Positions 40,701-52,616 of a stretch of DNA of 64,000 bases are shown one piece after another. Location: assembly GCA_914767715.1 (NCBI GenBank), contig OU612068.1:22878001-22942000 (forward strand). Reading direction: 5' to 3'. The position numbers and the translations under genes are program-made. Position 1 is the first letter of the stretch, and every line of letters starts with the position of its first letter. The stretch comes from Membranipora membranacea. Its lineage: Eukaryota > Bryozoa > Gymnolaemata > Cheilostomatida > Membraniporidae. The notes beneath the pieces were generated by a model. It was not told where the DNA came from, did not search any database, and was given only the letters and a program-made list of their open reading frames with translations.

Positions 40701-42250
40701 AATGACTCAATTAAAGGCTTCCACTGACTGCTCTCGTATTTCTATTGTTGACCTTGAACAAATCAAACTGTAACTTTAATGTTGACGAGATGTTTCAGAC
40801 CTATAGAAACATTGATCCCTAAAATGCCATGGGCTGATGGAAGAGAGATTATGGGATCCAGAAATAACAAATCCTATTGTGCATTCAGGGGTAATTCTCT
40901 GGTGCATTTGACAGAATGCTTGCAAATACACCAACATCTATGTTGAGAAAGGCCTAAGAGAAAAATATGAGACATATAGGGAGGACTGATATGAGAGTTG
41001 AAAAGGTAATATGCCTGGTAGGCTTTGCTAATGACACCTAGCAATTAGCCTTAGAATTAGAAACGCCTAGTACTAGTCACAGGGAGTCAGAGTTTTCAGT
41101 CTTCTGACTGTGGTTTCATTCGGATCTGTTAAAGGAAGGCCAGTGAGTATCAGCCTCATAATATAGACTAGGCCTACTGCTTGATTTCAGTACCCGAGTT
41201 AATTCAATTTTAATTGGTATTTCTTCTTTTGGGGTGAAATGCTGTCGATAAACACAATGATGGTGATGCAGCTACTATGGGCCGCTGTCAAAGAATTTTG
41301 AGCATATACTATAAACTGACTAGCTGCAAGCATGCTGTTTTGTGCCTACTGAATCAGTCCTAGCATTATATAAACTCTAACATAGACAAATGAGATAACA
41401 ACATGGCATAGCATCTTTTCTGTAGATCACCAAAGCATCGATTGATGAGAAGAGATTATCTGGACTTAGTCGCCATGAGTCGAAATATGAAGTGTAGGCC
41501 TGCCCATGCAACTGACTTTACACAAGAGCAGTGGTGGTATGAAGTGGTGAGATCGAACAATGCACAGGCGGAGAGAGAGCTTCAGGAATGGATGGCATTG
41601 ACTACTACTCTGCTGTTTCTGTTAACGCAGTGGCCGTGGGAGCTAAGTGAAGTGAGTTTGTGCTTGCATCAACATTGTTGGTAGACTAAGTCACACACTG
41701 ACAGACTCTCAGCAGCACAGAGTGACCCTGAGTCTGAGTAGTATGACAATTAGTTGCATAAGAGTTAAGTGAGCAGCTGAAGAAGTACTGCTCCACTTCA
41801 CTCTCTACTACTGTCTAACTGAAACACTCTCAACTCAAGTCTCAGTCATACAGTCACAGTTCCTTAGGCTTTTAGAAAGGAGAGTAAGATAAGAACAAAG
41901 ATAGAGCATACGACTGTCACTGTACTGTGGTATGATGACAGGTGAGGCAATGAAGGATTTCAATGATGGGTGACAAGAAGAAGAGTCACACTCACCAAGG
42001 AGTTAGAGGCTCTAACTCCTTGCACTCAAGTCACTCTGACTCACGCAGTGAGTGAAGTTAGTCGAGTTTGTGCAACCTAACAAAACTTATTATGTCAGTT
42101 TAACCAATTGATACAGTGAAAATACCGGTGCATGCCAACAAAATGAAGAAAGCTTAATCATTTAACTTGGTCCCTACGCTTTCCTTGGATGAGCAAACTG
42201 CATACTCACCATTGTGGAGAAAATATGATTGGAACTGCCTTCTTCATCAT
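37746..42250 (-). CDS. ATP5F1C: Mitochondrial ATP synthase subunit gamma
   Basis: The gamma subunit is the rotor shaft of F1Fo-ATP synthase in the mitochondrial matrix, coupling proton flow to ATP synthesis. Seven exons (42250-42210, 40622-40588, 40216-40085, 39751-39550, 38955-38812, 38589-38369, 37849-37746) join in phase to give 292 aa, close to the human length. Exon 1 supplies a presequence ([13 protein letters not shown]). Exon 2 encodes VQTRN then MATLKD, which corresponds to the presequence/mature junction of animal gamma subunits. The N-terminal helix ([18 protein letters not shown]), the SSDKGLCGG motif and the C-terminal helix ([16 protein letters not shown]) are all present. The second ATG of exon 1 is an equally possible start. 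An internal ATG in exon 2 would remove the targeting peptide, so I prefer the upstream exon. Nothing in the frame looks damaged. Confidence 0.96.
41996..42022. repeat. Small hairpin, 12-bp arms and 3-nt loop
   Basis: CAAGGAGTTAGA pairs exactly with TCTAACTCCTTG. It lies in intron 1 of the ATP synthase gamma gene. A related hairpin (CAAGGAGTAA...TTACTCCTTG) lies at 43137-43162, and the half-motif CCAAGGAGTTAGAG occurs at 19156. Confidence 0.85.
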
Positions 42251-42474
42251 CTTGACAGTTGGATTTGCAATATGGCTGTGGCACCGGCTCACAGACCCAC
42301 CTAATAGTTTTCAATATCAAGTCTATTACACAAATTATGTCTATTTTAGTGTGAGAAGGCAACTCAGAAATTGAAGAAAGACATGTTTATTGGATTTGTT
42401 ATTAATAGAGTTGTCTTCTTTTGAGACAAGGTAGCATAAGAATTATTACTAATACATTCTGCTTCTAGATCATA

Positions 42475-42533
42475 GTGCATCTAATGAATTCCCTCTTCCG
42501 AAGAGGGAGTTCATTGGTGCATCTTCATCATGC
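42475..42533. repeat. Imperfect inverted repeat around TTCCCTCTTC/GAAGAGGGAG
   Basis: The core arms TGAATTCCCTCTTC and GAAGAGGGAGTTCA pair with one G-T-type mismatch. Flanking GTGCATCTAATGA / TCATTGGTGCAT extends the pairing imperfectly. It is located in intergenic DNA and looks like a short foldback. Confidence 0.7.
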
Positions 42534-42779
42534 TGTAGTTTAAGTCACACAACCAGTTCTCATCAAGACAGGCATCGTTATATGTACAGCTATTTTCCTC
42601 TTTGTTTTCATCGATTAGGCAAAGTTTGTAAAATAATTTCTTGTAGATATTTTGACGCTGTTTTACTCGAATACTCAAATGAATGGACCGTATGTAATCA
42701 TAGAAATAGAGCCAATCGAAACCTAAGCCGCTCTTAGGAGTCGCTCCACTTTTCGTGAATCTCCTATATATAATAAATC

Positions 42780-42929
42780 AGTGGTAGGGATTGTTTCAAG
42801 AATGAACTTAATGGGCTAGCTGAAATAACTAACCTACGTATCCTGCCTACTATCTGGGGTTAACAGGCTTTTTCCAGGCATTCAAATTCATCGGGATAAC
42901 AAGTTATAACAGCATAAATCCCTACCACT
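42780..42929. mobile_element. Possible ~150-bp inverted-repeat element
   Basis: AGTGGTAGGGATT (42780-42792) and its exact reverse complement (42917-42929) bound 124 bp of unrelated DNA. The size and terminal repeat suit a MITE, but no target-site duplication is clear. Confidence 0.4.
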
Positions 42930-43136
42930 AACCAGTCAACCAGTAATAACGAAAACCGCAAATTCTGATTAGGCATCTATTTATCGATGTCTATGTATGT
43001 AATATATGGACATCATGACTCATTAAACCATTCTCCTGATTAAACAGTGTCCAATCTGTGGTTATTTTGGACTACCTCAAAAAAAATTTAATACGCATTA
43101 CGCTGTAATGTAACTGTAAAGAATTATAACTTGGAC

Positions 43137-43162
43137 CAAGGAGTAACCGCTATTACTCCTTG
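43137..43162. repeat. Small hairpin related to the one at 41996
   Basis: CAAGGAGTAA (43137-43146) pairs exactly with TTACTCCTTG (43153-43162). The outer flanks GGAC and TTGGAC also resemble each other. Confidence 0.75.
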
Positions 43163-43743
43163 CTTGGACAGAGAGCTTCATCCCCACCTTGCGATCAGAT
43201 AATTTACTCCCTGCCCTGTATTCTTTTTTGAATTGGGACCAGTGCCTGTGAAAGAGTTATGAAAAGTAATGCTTTGGTTCAATACCACTACAATTCTGGC
43301 AAAGAAGGCAAGGTATTCAAGTTAGTTTGGTAACTTTCCAATCAACGCCCACAATTCTTGCATGTTCTCCTTTGATATCCAATTGGCACATATATAGACA
43401 TTCCTCATAAAATAATGGTTGCCAAAATAAAAAGAGCAATAATGTAACTTAATTCATGGACATAATACCATCATGTGGTCATCAATGTTTTATCAATGCC
43501 AAAAAATTGATTATACAATATTCATTAAAATAGTTTAAACTAGCTGGCTTAACATGATGTCCATAAAAATAATATCCGAACAGGGTTGCATAGGGCACTG
43601 CCATAACTCATGTTGAGACAATAACATAAAGATAAATAGATATTTGCATGTTTTTGGTTGTGACCATAGACTTAATATAAATGTGTATCACTTTTTTAAT
43701 AACTCAATAAACCATAGGAATACAGCTGTTCCTTAGATTCTAC

Positions 43744-43803
43744 AGTGGGTTAGTGCTCAAAGATTATGGCATTACATTATCAAACCTTTTGATAACGTAA
43801 TGC
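43744..43803. mobile_element. Diverged member of the TAGTCTAxGTGCTC foldback family
   Basis: The stretch contains TAGTGCTCA and a TGGCATTACATTATCAAAC core identical to that of the complete element at 58254-58375. The core pairs with TTGATAACGTAATGC to form a hairpin. The outer right arm is missing or degraded. Confidence 0.6.
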
Positions 43804-44228
43804 AACAAACCCTCAGTTGCAGCTGTAGTCCCATCATCATAATAAAGTCTATCATGATCTGTGTGTCTACATATACTGGCATGATTTTGTTTTGAGCATC
43901 AAAATACATGTAATACTGCAATGCTTGGTCTGATTCACGAGAGAGTAGTAGTAGACAAAGTGCATAAAGTAAAACAAAGTATCTGCTGGAACTCGTTATC
44001 ATAGATAGTTAAATACATGATAAAATTACTGATATCATTTTAGTATTGCACCGTTTTACGTTCCTAGCGAGATAACCAAATTAATAATATAGTGGTGGGA
44101 TACATATTATATAAGTAATACATATTTGAATACGGACATGGAAATGGAGTGTGTTTTGACCACAGAACCATTGTATAAGCATGCTAAGGATGGTTGCATT
44201 TGAGCCATATATGACTCAAGTCAAAGTG

Positions 44229-47200
44229 TTACGATAATGTCTTTAGCTCATCTGTCATGGGATTTTCCTGAGCAGGACTGTGAGAATCTTTGGTAAAATC
44301 TGACTCATTAGAGTTGACACAAGGTTCATCCTCGCTCAATACATCTTTTTGATTGTCATCTTCTGATTTTTCACAGGAATTTTCAGTATCGAGGCTTGAA
44401 CAGCTGCCAGTTACACTGGAAGTGCTGCCTGAAAATGCAGCGTTCTGATTTTTGTTTTTTTCAGCGTGAGCAATGTCAAGGATTTCCTGAACAACACCGT
44501 TGTCACTCTCCGAGTTAACTCCATTACAGTCTGCTGAGGAAACATCATCCTCCTCAAAAGTCTTAGAAGCTGGCTCTATGGGACACTCCATGATTGGCAC
44601 AACAAAACATGTGATATCGTCATGTGATGCGTACTCATCACATTCTCTGCTGAGTACCCATATATCTCTCCTGTCAGTTCTTAGCTTGCCTCGTGAGTAT
44701 CCTATTAGTGCCTGAGCAGCAGCAATGTACCTGAATAACATCAAATAAATATTATTGATAATAACAGCCTTGACTGTTGGAGTTCATAGTTTAGAAGGAG
44801 ACAACTCACTTTTGAGTTCAAGCAGAGAGTTTGTAGTCCCAAAATCTCTGCGTATCTCAACTACAAGTTAGTGAGATTAGACCTACAAAGCCAGGTAATA
44901 GTAGAATAGATGTGTGGGTTAGAAAAAGTTTGGTTGTGACATATGGGTGCTAAATCGAAATCCGACTGCTACATTAGTTTTAGAACACAATGAGAGCAAT
45001 GTATACAGTGCCATGCGTTAAGGAGTAGCACTAAATGCCTAATCTGTAATATCGATCAAGGTGTGGATGTCTCAACAAACACGGACCCTGTCAACACTAT
45101 CAACATCTTCCCATATATTACATATTATCATTATTTAAACAACGGAACTTCCTCGATACCTTCTGATTTACTGCTGGTTGTATTATTCTAGAGTTCTCAG
45201 TCTAATTCAGAAAACTGCCGTAAGTTTTATTAACCGCAAGTGACCCTGGGGGGTCTTTCATTTAGAAAGAGCGATGCATTACTAAAGCAAGTTATCACTA
45301 TCACATCACTCAAAATTATCACTCACTTGGTCTTTCAATTAGACAAAATCACTTCCAAATCACTCACTCAGAATGTATATTGTTCCATCATTGAGTGAGT
45401 GATCTGAAAGCGAGAGCCCTAGCAGGTATCACTCACTCACTGAGTGAGTGATATGATTGCGATTTTGGCTGTTTCTAAATGGAAGACCCCCCAGTGTCAA
45501 CCGATGTCCACTCAAAGTTGCGATTGAAAGGTACTAAAAAGGCACTTTTTTTTACATACTACCATTATAATGAGCTTTGCATGAAAATGAGTTGAAACTG
45601 GGCCATATGATGCCAATGAAAAATTATAGCAGTTTTCTAAATTAGACTGAGAACTCAAGAATAATGCCAAAAACCTGATCCCTTCACAATCACTTTAAGT
45701 CGTCTGAGTTACCTGCTGCTATCAGTTAAGGGAAGTTCTCTCAGAGCTCTCTGCACTAATTTTATAGCCTGAGCATTCGTGATAACATCCCACAAACCAT
45801 CCGATCCCATTATTACAACATCGTTAGGCGTGAGCGTAACTCCAGATAGATCTTTTACTTCTACCTGTGAAATAGTTGGCTATTGTTTTTACTTGGCAGC
45901 TATGATGTGTAAATCTTATTTTCTGTTTAGGAATATTAACTGAAAAATTTGGCTTGCTGTGGGCATCTGCAGATGGGAAACAACAACAACAGTGGGTAGA
46001 AAACGGTGAGTACTGAACTGTCCATCCAAACATTAATTGATACATCAGCAAAAACAAAGCCTGGGTCCAGGGGCTATACAAGTTATGTAACATTTCTACA
46101 AGATTGCAGCTTGCAAAACGAGTTGGAGACATATTTTATCTATCAGAACAAAGAGCCTCTTGGTCAGAGCATTTTTGAGATTAAAAAAAGCTCAAATGAT
46201 CAAGGGAAACATGGTGGAAAACGGGATATCTGTTTACAGTATAATGTAGAAAACTTGATTAAGTTGCCAACACCAGTACATATCAGTTATTTGGCTTGAG
46301 TCCAATTATTCATTATGTATACAAATAACTCAAACTATTCCACACTATTCATTGTTTCCCTTCCAACTGAGAAATATGACAGCGGTAAAATCCTGGGCAG
46401 CTGTGCAGCAACAATGAGTATTATAAGCTTCACTACGCCTTACATTTGACTGTGATGAGTAATAGTTTGCCATGTTTTAGTCATGGAAAGTTCAAATTTA
46501 GTTTTGCAATTTGAAAAGTAACGGGACCCATGGTGCAACCAGTGCAAATGAGCAGATAAATGCTAGGGGCTTTGTGCTGTCTTATCTAGTGTCCTCAAAA
46601 TCATGACAAATTGTTTCACTATTTCCCAGAAAAGGTCCTGTGACTTCTTAGAACAGGATTCAGTGTTATCAAACAACTTACAGCTGGTATGCATGACAAG
46701 AATGGTTTGATCCTGATTGCTGAGTCAAACACTTTGAGATTGTGATCACCTAGGCCTCTTGTCAGACCAATAGTAGCTAGAAGTCGGGCTCTCCTTCCTT
46801 CCCCCATAATCATGGGAAATCTCAAATCCTCAGCCTCCACTTTCTTATGAGCCCTGAAATAAAAAGGGATGGGTTTACTGGAAAGAAAACGTAAAGGCAT
46901 ACACAATGAAACTGATTTCTCTTTTTGCATGAAAGTGTTGACAGAATGATATGATGTTTAATCAGTTTCCATGCTCTTCTCTCTGTGACATGTCACACCG
47001 ACATATCCATCACTCTTATCATATCCTGTCAATAGGGTTAAGCATTGTGAGTTTTGACCTTGGATATCATTTTTCCAAGTAATGGGAAATAAACCCAACC
47101 TTGGTAATTCCATGCAAAAAAAACAGTTGTTTTCAAGAAAGTTTTCTATGACCAACTAATTGACTAACCATCCTTCCATCCTGGAGTCCCGGTACAACAT

Positions 47201-50200
47201 CTGATTCCCGAGATCTTTCCTGGTGACTCTTTGTGTAAACTGTCGAGGGCAGAACTCATCCCCCAGCAGGTCGGGGTGCTGTTCAGCTATAGCCTGGAGT
47301 CTGCGTCGCTCGTACTCGGGGTTAAAGTCCGTTGACATCACAACAGGCTCACCTGACAGACTCAGCACTGCCCTATAACACAAGGAAAGGGGTCAATTAA
47401 TCACTGATATATGAGTCAAAGTACAAATCAGACTGTAAGATTGTCATGATGAGGACCTACAGATGAATCAGTATCAATGTTCAGCAGATTGCAGGAGATT
47501 GTGATATAGTTAGCTTTGAGGTTGCTGATAAGTAAAGGGATATTTTTAGTCAGTCAGTCGGTCATGCTTTGCAAAATACATCGGTATTGTATAAGTATGA
47601 TACAGACATAGGCTTGCCTATATTGATGGCATATTATTTGATAACTCTATCTGTGGACCAGGACTGTTTTTAGCAACTTACAGTGTAATAATATTCCCAT
47701 TGTCAATTGGTGACCCCTTACTTAGGTTCATAAAACTTAGTTACCAAGTGGCATTCTCAGCATTCAAGTGGATTTTGGACAACATCATGGTAGATACAGA
47801 TCCTATCTAGAGCCAGAAAGAGCCCTCATTTTGTTCAAAATTACAGCTATGTCAATGATACTAAAATAGATTGTTATGCTGGAATGAGGTTTTAGCACTC
47901 AAGATAAGCCACTTTACGAATCCAATAGGTAAAGTGAGAGGGGTAAACTTTTAGAGCCCTGGATATTTGACTAGTCTTGTCTTTAAATGCTATACCAACA
48001 ACCGCTTACAGAAATCACAACATAGATCAATCACAACACGTAGTCTCTGTACATGATTATCTTCAGGTCAGCTTCGAAACGACATGTATTCAGTTTTGAT
48101 AGCCTAAACAAGTAGGCAATCTATGCCAACAATTAAGCAGTTGGACTCAATTGGGTAAGCAGGGCATGTTGGGCTGATTTCTCCTCTTAAAATGTGGCTC
48201 CAAACTATATTCTATATACCGGTAGCTAAGAAATGCTTTTGATCTCCCAATTCAACAGGGCAACTACATTCTCTAAATTTAATCACATGACATAAATTAT
48301 TAATGAAAATGTAAAACACGCATATTATTTGCATGCAAGTCAATATATTGCGACCTACCTGCAGTCACCAGCGTTGGCCACATAGAGTTTGCCTGCATAG
48401 AATAAAGTGACAAGTGATGCACAGCCTCCCTTTACAGTGTACAGCGTTTCGTCTTCTATCAAGTTAGCATCCTATACAAGCAAAATTATAAACACTACCA
48501 GAAACATCAAAAAAAGGATAAACATTCTCTAGAATTTTGAAAAAATAATTCACAATCGTGCTTGAGTATTCGAGTTATTCGGCTAAAATATTTCTGGCCA
48601 TGTTTTCCAACCATGATTATATTCGTACTTTTAACTGTTAGAGTAAATTCCCTGTCACTAAACCCCAGCATAACATTTATTACATCAAAATCAAACAGTT
48701 TTACAAGGGGTCACACGCTTGTTTAATGTATCACATGCTTTTACAATGCAAAAAACACATATCTTATAAATATTTTTTATGATGATATATGTATAGCATT
48801 TCTAACAAGTCATGTGCTTGTTGGCTCTAAAAAAAGACCATGAATCTCATCACATGAATAATTTATGGACTCTAGCCAGAGGGTAGTATCAGAGGGTAGC
48901 CATTTGTGCTTTATTAGGGTCTTGAGCTGACAGTATACAACAAACAGACACTACACAGACACAAAGTCTTGAGTTGGGCTATTTACCCTGTTTTCATGTC
49001 GCTCTCACAATGGTTCATTGATTGATCTAGTGTGTGCACAGACAGTCACAAGCCCTAGATGCCAATCTTAGTAGCCATATGGTACACAGCTGACAGATAC
49101 TGACACAAAGCCGTACACCATAAGCATTTTCTGTCAATTTCCTTTTTTCTCAGCATGTGTTCTCAATATTAAGTCTTCGGTTAAAATCAAAAGCTAATGC
49201 GTCTGAATACAAGGGGAAGTTTCCATGTGTGTACCAACTACCACAATGCAGGCACGACAGAATACACCAGTAAAACACAGAGCCAGAAGTACCTTAAAAA
49301 TTTGAGGCTGAACATAAGGCCCTCTAGCCATTTGAGCCACTTACTATACGCATACTTGCTCTTTTTAAATTGCTGCACCATTTTCATTCACGCAACAATA
49401 ACAAAACACAAAATAATATCTGATACTATCAATAATAATATATGACACTAGTCAAATTATCCTAATGAGTAAAGACAAGTATTGAAGCTATTTACCATAT
49501 CTTGGAATGCGGCCTCGAAAGCTCCAGTAATAAGTCTGTCTACTGTGGGTTTCTTCCTCACGGGGCCGGGGTGAAAGTGAGCGTGAATGGTCTGAGGATT
49601 AGCATCTTCTTCTTGTATATTTTCTCTCTTTGCATACTTGAGTTCTTGTATCACATTTGATATCCGCTCCTGAAATAAATGCAACAGTAACTGATTGACA
49701 GTGAAAAGTCAAGGCCACTTAACTGAGATATAAAGTAAACTTTTATAATGGACAATGTGCAACCTACAAAACAAGGGCCTACCATATCACTTTAGACCGG
49801 TAGTGATTACAACTTTCATTGTATAATATTAGTAGCTGAAACACCTCAAGCTCCTATCTGAAGTGCCAACAGCAAGCAAGTAGAATGTTACCTGCATGGC
49901 ATCAAATGGAAGACTCTCGCAAGATATGATCTAAAGTAGGGATTTTATGAGATAAACCTGGTAAAGGTGTGGTAATTATAGGGGAGAATTCAACCCACAA
50001 TAATCAATTCATCAGAGCATAGAGCTATAAACCACTGCGATGGAACCTTATTTATCTCAGCTAGATGGTGAGATGGGAACTTTCAAATGTATCTCTGAGG
50101 ACAGACCTAGGATGTAACTATATCAAAGACTAATAAGATCCCGGGAGAGCTGGTGTATGTTATAAGCGTATATAATTAATGGGGTAACGTTTGAAGCTTT

Positions 50201-52616
50201 GTGCACAGGTTGGGCATTTTATATAGATCAATATCACATCACCCTAGTAGGTTGTTTTAGTTGGCCATGAATCACACTAATTACCGCAGCTGGGGAAATT
50301 TACACCTCAGATCAAATACCTCATCAACTCTATGGCTTGGCTCACTCTAGTATCGAAAACGACATCATTAGGCCACTGAGATTGAAGGCTCTTTCTTATG
50401 TAGTAGCCTCTTCTCATAGTTATCACGAGGCTATGAATGTTGACGTATAACTGACCGATAGTGATAGACTAAACAATTTTAAATCACTGTTAAATTGTTA
50501 TCTTTGATCAAATAGGTTCAAAATCTGTTTTTCTTCAATTTCTTTGTTGCTCATGCTATTATGCCATAAAGTTGATTAGTCTATGAGCCTTCATCAATCT
50601 GCTACTATCACATGGCATATTTATATCAGTCATAGTGAGAGACTAAACGATTTCAAAATGCTATAAAATTATCATCTTTCCTAAAGAAAGTTTAAAAATT
50701 CGTTTTAGTTGTTGAGTCCCAACTTTTCTTGTCACAATCGTGTATCCATCCCATTACATGACAGATAATTTGGTATCAAAATTCCTTGTATACATCGTGG
50801 AACATAGTGATAAGGTTGACAACATAGTAGCATGTCATGCCATGACAGGACAGCCGAAGATAAGTTACCTTTATCAGACAATGATTATGATATTGTTGTC
50901 TGATTCAGTGCCTCGATACTCTATCTACCCTATCCCATAGTACCATGATTGTGATATTCAGTTTCTACACATGCATTCATCGTTTTCTGGTGGCCCATCC
51001 TTTCATATTAGAAATTTCCATAGCTCTTGAGTAAGTGTTGTTTTGATTTTAGTAAACAGGCAGACCAATCCCACTTAATGGTTCCACAATTTTCCTCAAT
51101 GCAATTGGGTAAAACCTCAAGCCAATTATAATCGTTTACATTCCAATAATTTTAGCTATGTAAGTTAGAACTAGGCAGTCTGTAAAGAAATAAATTGTCC
51201 ATTTGCAACAATAATAGAAACTTCCTCATAGCACGCCTGTGGAAGAGGACTTTTATTTGTGATGACAAAGCAAAGAGTTTTTAACCATGAGAGTACATTG
51301 AAAACTCTGATTCGATCTCCAATAAAATTACCCCCTAGGTACAACCTTTGTGTACCTTGCTGTTAACTTCAGTTTGCAGTAAGGATTGATTTATAAGCTT
51401 ACCTTTATTCTATGAGGTAACTCTTGAGATACTGTAACAGCCACGTCTGCACCTGCATGTCCGTCAAACACTCCATATACGGTTAACTTATCCTACAAAC
51501 ATCATAGGTCGCATTACATAATATATGCTTTGATTTCATGCGCTTTGTAACCGATCCCTCATATAACGTTACATGAGGAAGTGAAAAATATAGTTGTCCT
51601 TGCTCATTGTGGCAATAAGAAAAGAGTACAAAAACTTGCACCCCAATAATGACAATCGAAACAAGTTCGATTTTTTTCATGACTGTACTTCAGGCTTCTT
51701 GTGTCACTTATGGGTGTGGTTTACAATATTGTAGTTTTATACAACAAACTATAGAATTATAGCAGATATAGTAGGACTACAATGTACACAACAAGACTCC
51801 GCCCAATCCATTCTAAAAATCAAGTCAACCACATTTAATCTGAAACCATGCTTACTAATGATTGGAGTATTTGTGCTTCCTCAGAGATGTTTTGTAAATC
51901 TGGGCTGGACTGTGAGATTCCAAGACGCAGCTCGATGGCACAGGCTTGATCTTCATTGTATACACTTTTACCGGCATTCGTACATCTGAGATTGAATAAA
52001 GTAAAACGTTAGATGAGTGCATATAAAGGAGATATAGATAATGTTGTGAGATTTCCATCCCAAATAAAATAAAATAAAATTCAATATTAGTTGAATGCAT
52101 AAAGTCGCTGAATGGTGAGAAAATATTATACCCAAAACAAAAATCCTCCGGTTTGCAAAACAACAAGCCAAGCAGACACAATATTAGGCTAGCCTTCCAA
52201 TATATATGCATGAATCGTCATGCGTCCCGAAGAAACACTGTCCATTTGGAAAAGATTCTGAAGAAAAGATAGAAACTAAATCAGAGATGCACTACTCACT
52301 CTGCGTATCCAGCAGATCTGGGGAGACTCGATCGCTTTGGTAGCGTAATCAGCCGATCCGAGTGTTTCAGTACTACTTGCAGTTCATCTGTACTGCGAAG
52401 TCCAAGAAAAGGAGGTCTCGAGTATGGGTACTTAGTTGTCAGATTCTCCAACTCTTCAGCCATATTTTTCTTCTTAATTCGTATACTTTTAGTAGTCTTT
52501 ATATTAGACCCTGCTTTATCCACGTGCCTGTTAGCGTCAGTGTTATTGTCTCCTTCTTCGGTCTTGTCTCCAGATTTAGTGAAACTGTTACTGAAATCCC
52601 TCAAAAAGCTGAACAT
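44229..52616 (-). CDS. PPM1H: PP2C-type Ser/Thr protein phosphatase, PPM1H/J/M family
   Basis: A metal-dependent (Mg/Mn) protein phosphatase. Ten exons (52616-52300, 51985-51856, 51492-51403, 49930-49892, 49669-49496, 48471-48359, 47372-47169, 46853-46682, 45864-45713, 44730-44229) keep phase and give 630 aa. PP2C motifs occur in order: AGKSVYNEDQ, VFDGHAG, GGCASLV, ANAGDCR, TIGLTRGLGDH, GSDGLWDV and SHDDIT. The PPM1H-type signatures are also present: YxRPxFLGL near the N-terminus, the DFNPEYERRRLQ...HPDLLGDEF insert, and the LGNQMLYRD...GEGRRAR segment. Invertebrates usually have one gene for the vertebrate H, J and M paralogues. A Ser/Glu/Asp-rich tail of about 118 residues follows the catalytic domain; I do not recall this in human PPM1H. 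Intron 9 carries a large foldback element. Confidence 0.94.
45182..45665. mobile_element. Nested ~485-bp foldback element in an intron of the phosphatase gene
   Basis: Outer arms (45182-45218 and 45629-45665, 37 bp, about two mismatches) are inverted copies. Inside them a second pair (CTGGGGGGTCTTTCATTTAG-type, 45246-45268 and 45472-45494) is also inverted. The centre holds ATCACTCACT repeats and a near-perfect palindrome at 45427-45453. No protein is encoded. The structure suits a non-autonomous foldback or MITE that inserted into another one. Confidence 0.75.
45427..45453. repeat. Palindrome of ACTC/GAGT repeats
   Basis: TATCACTCACTCA, one C, then TGAGTGAGTGATA: 13-bp arms with perfect pairing. 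It lies inside the 485-bp foldback, where further ATCACTCACT copies occur upstream (about 45307-45370) and a GAGTGAGTGAT copy at 45393-45405. Confidence 0.9.

Larger units (their letters stand above)
42251..44228. other. Intergenic region with several hairpins, between ATP5F1C and PPM1H-like genes
   Basis: This 2-kb stretch should hold the ATP synthase gamma promoter and the 3' UTR of the phosphatase gene. It contains small inverted repeats at 42475-42533, 42780-42929 and 43137-43162, plus a relative of the foldback family at 43744-43803. A minus-strand open frame at 44002-43772 begins with a signal-peptide-like sequence but has no other support. Confidence 0.6.

Noticed and set aside
42189-42374. 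Plus-strand 61-codon frame with an attractive membrane segment
   Set aside because: It is antisense to the ATP synthase gamma presequence exon (42250-42210), whose phase and PQCVQTRN junction fit the family. The plus-strand frame has no supporting splice or start context.
45307-45453. Possible CRISPR-like array of ATCACTCACT copies
   Set aside because: Spacing is irregular, units are short and partly inverted, and the setting is a eukaryotic intron within a foldback element.
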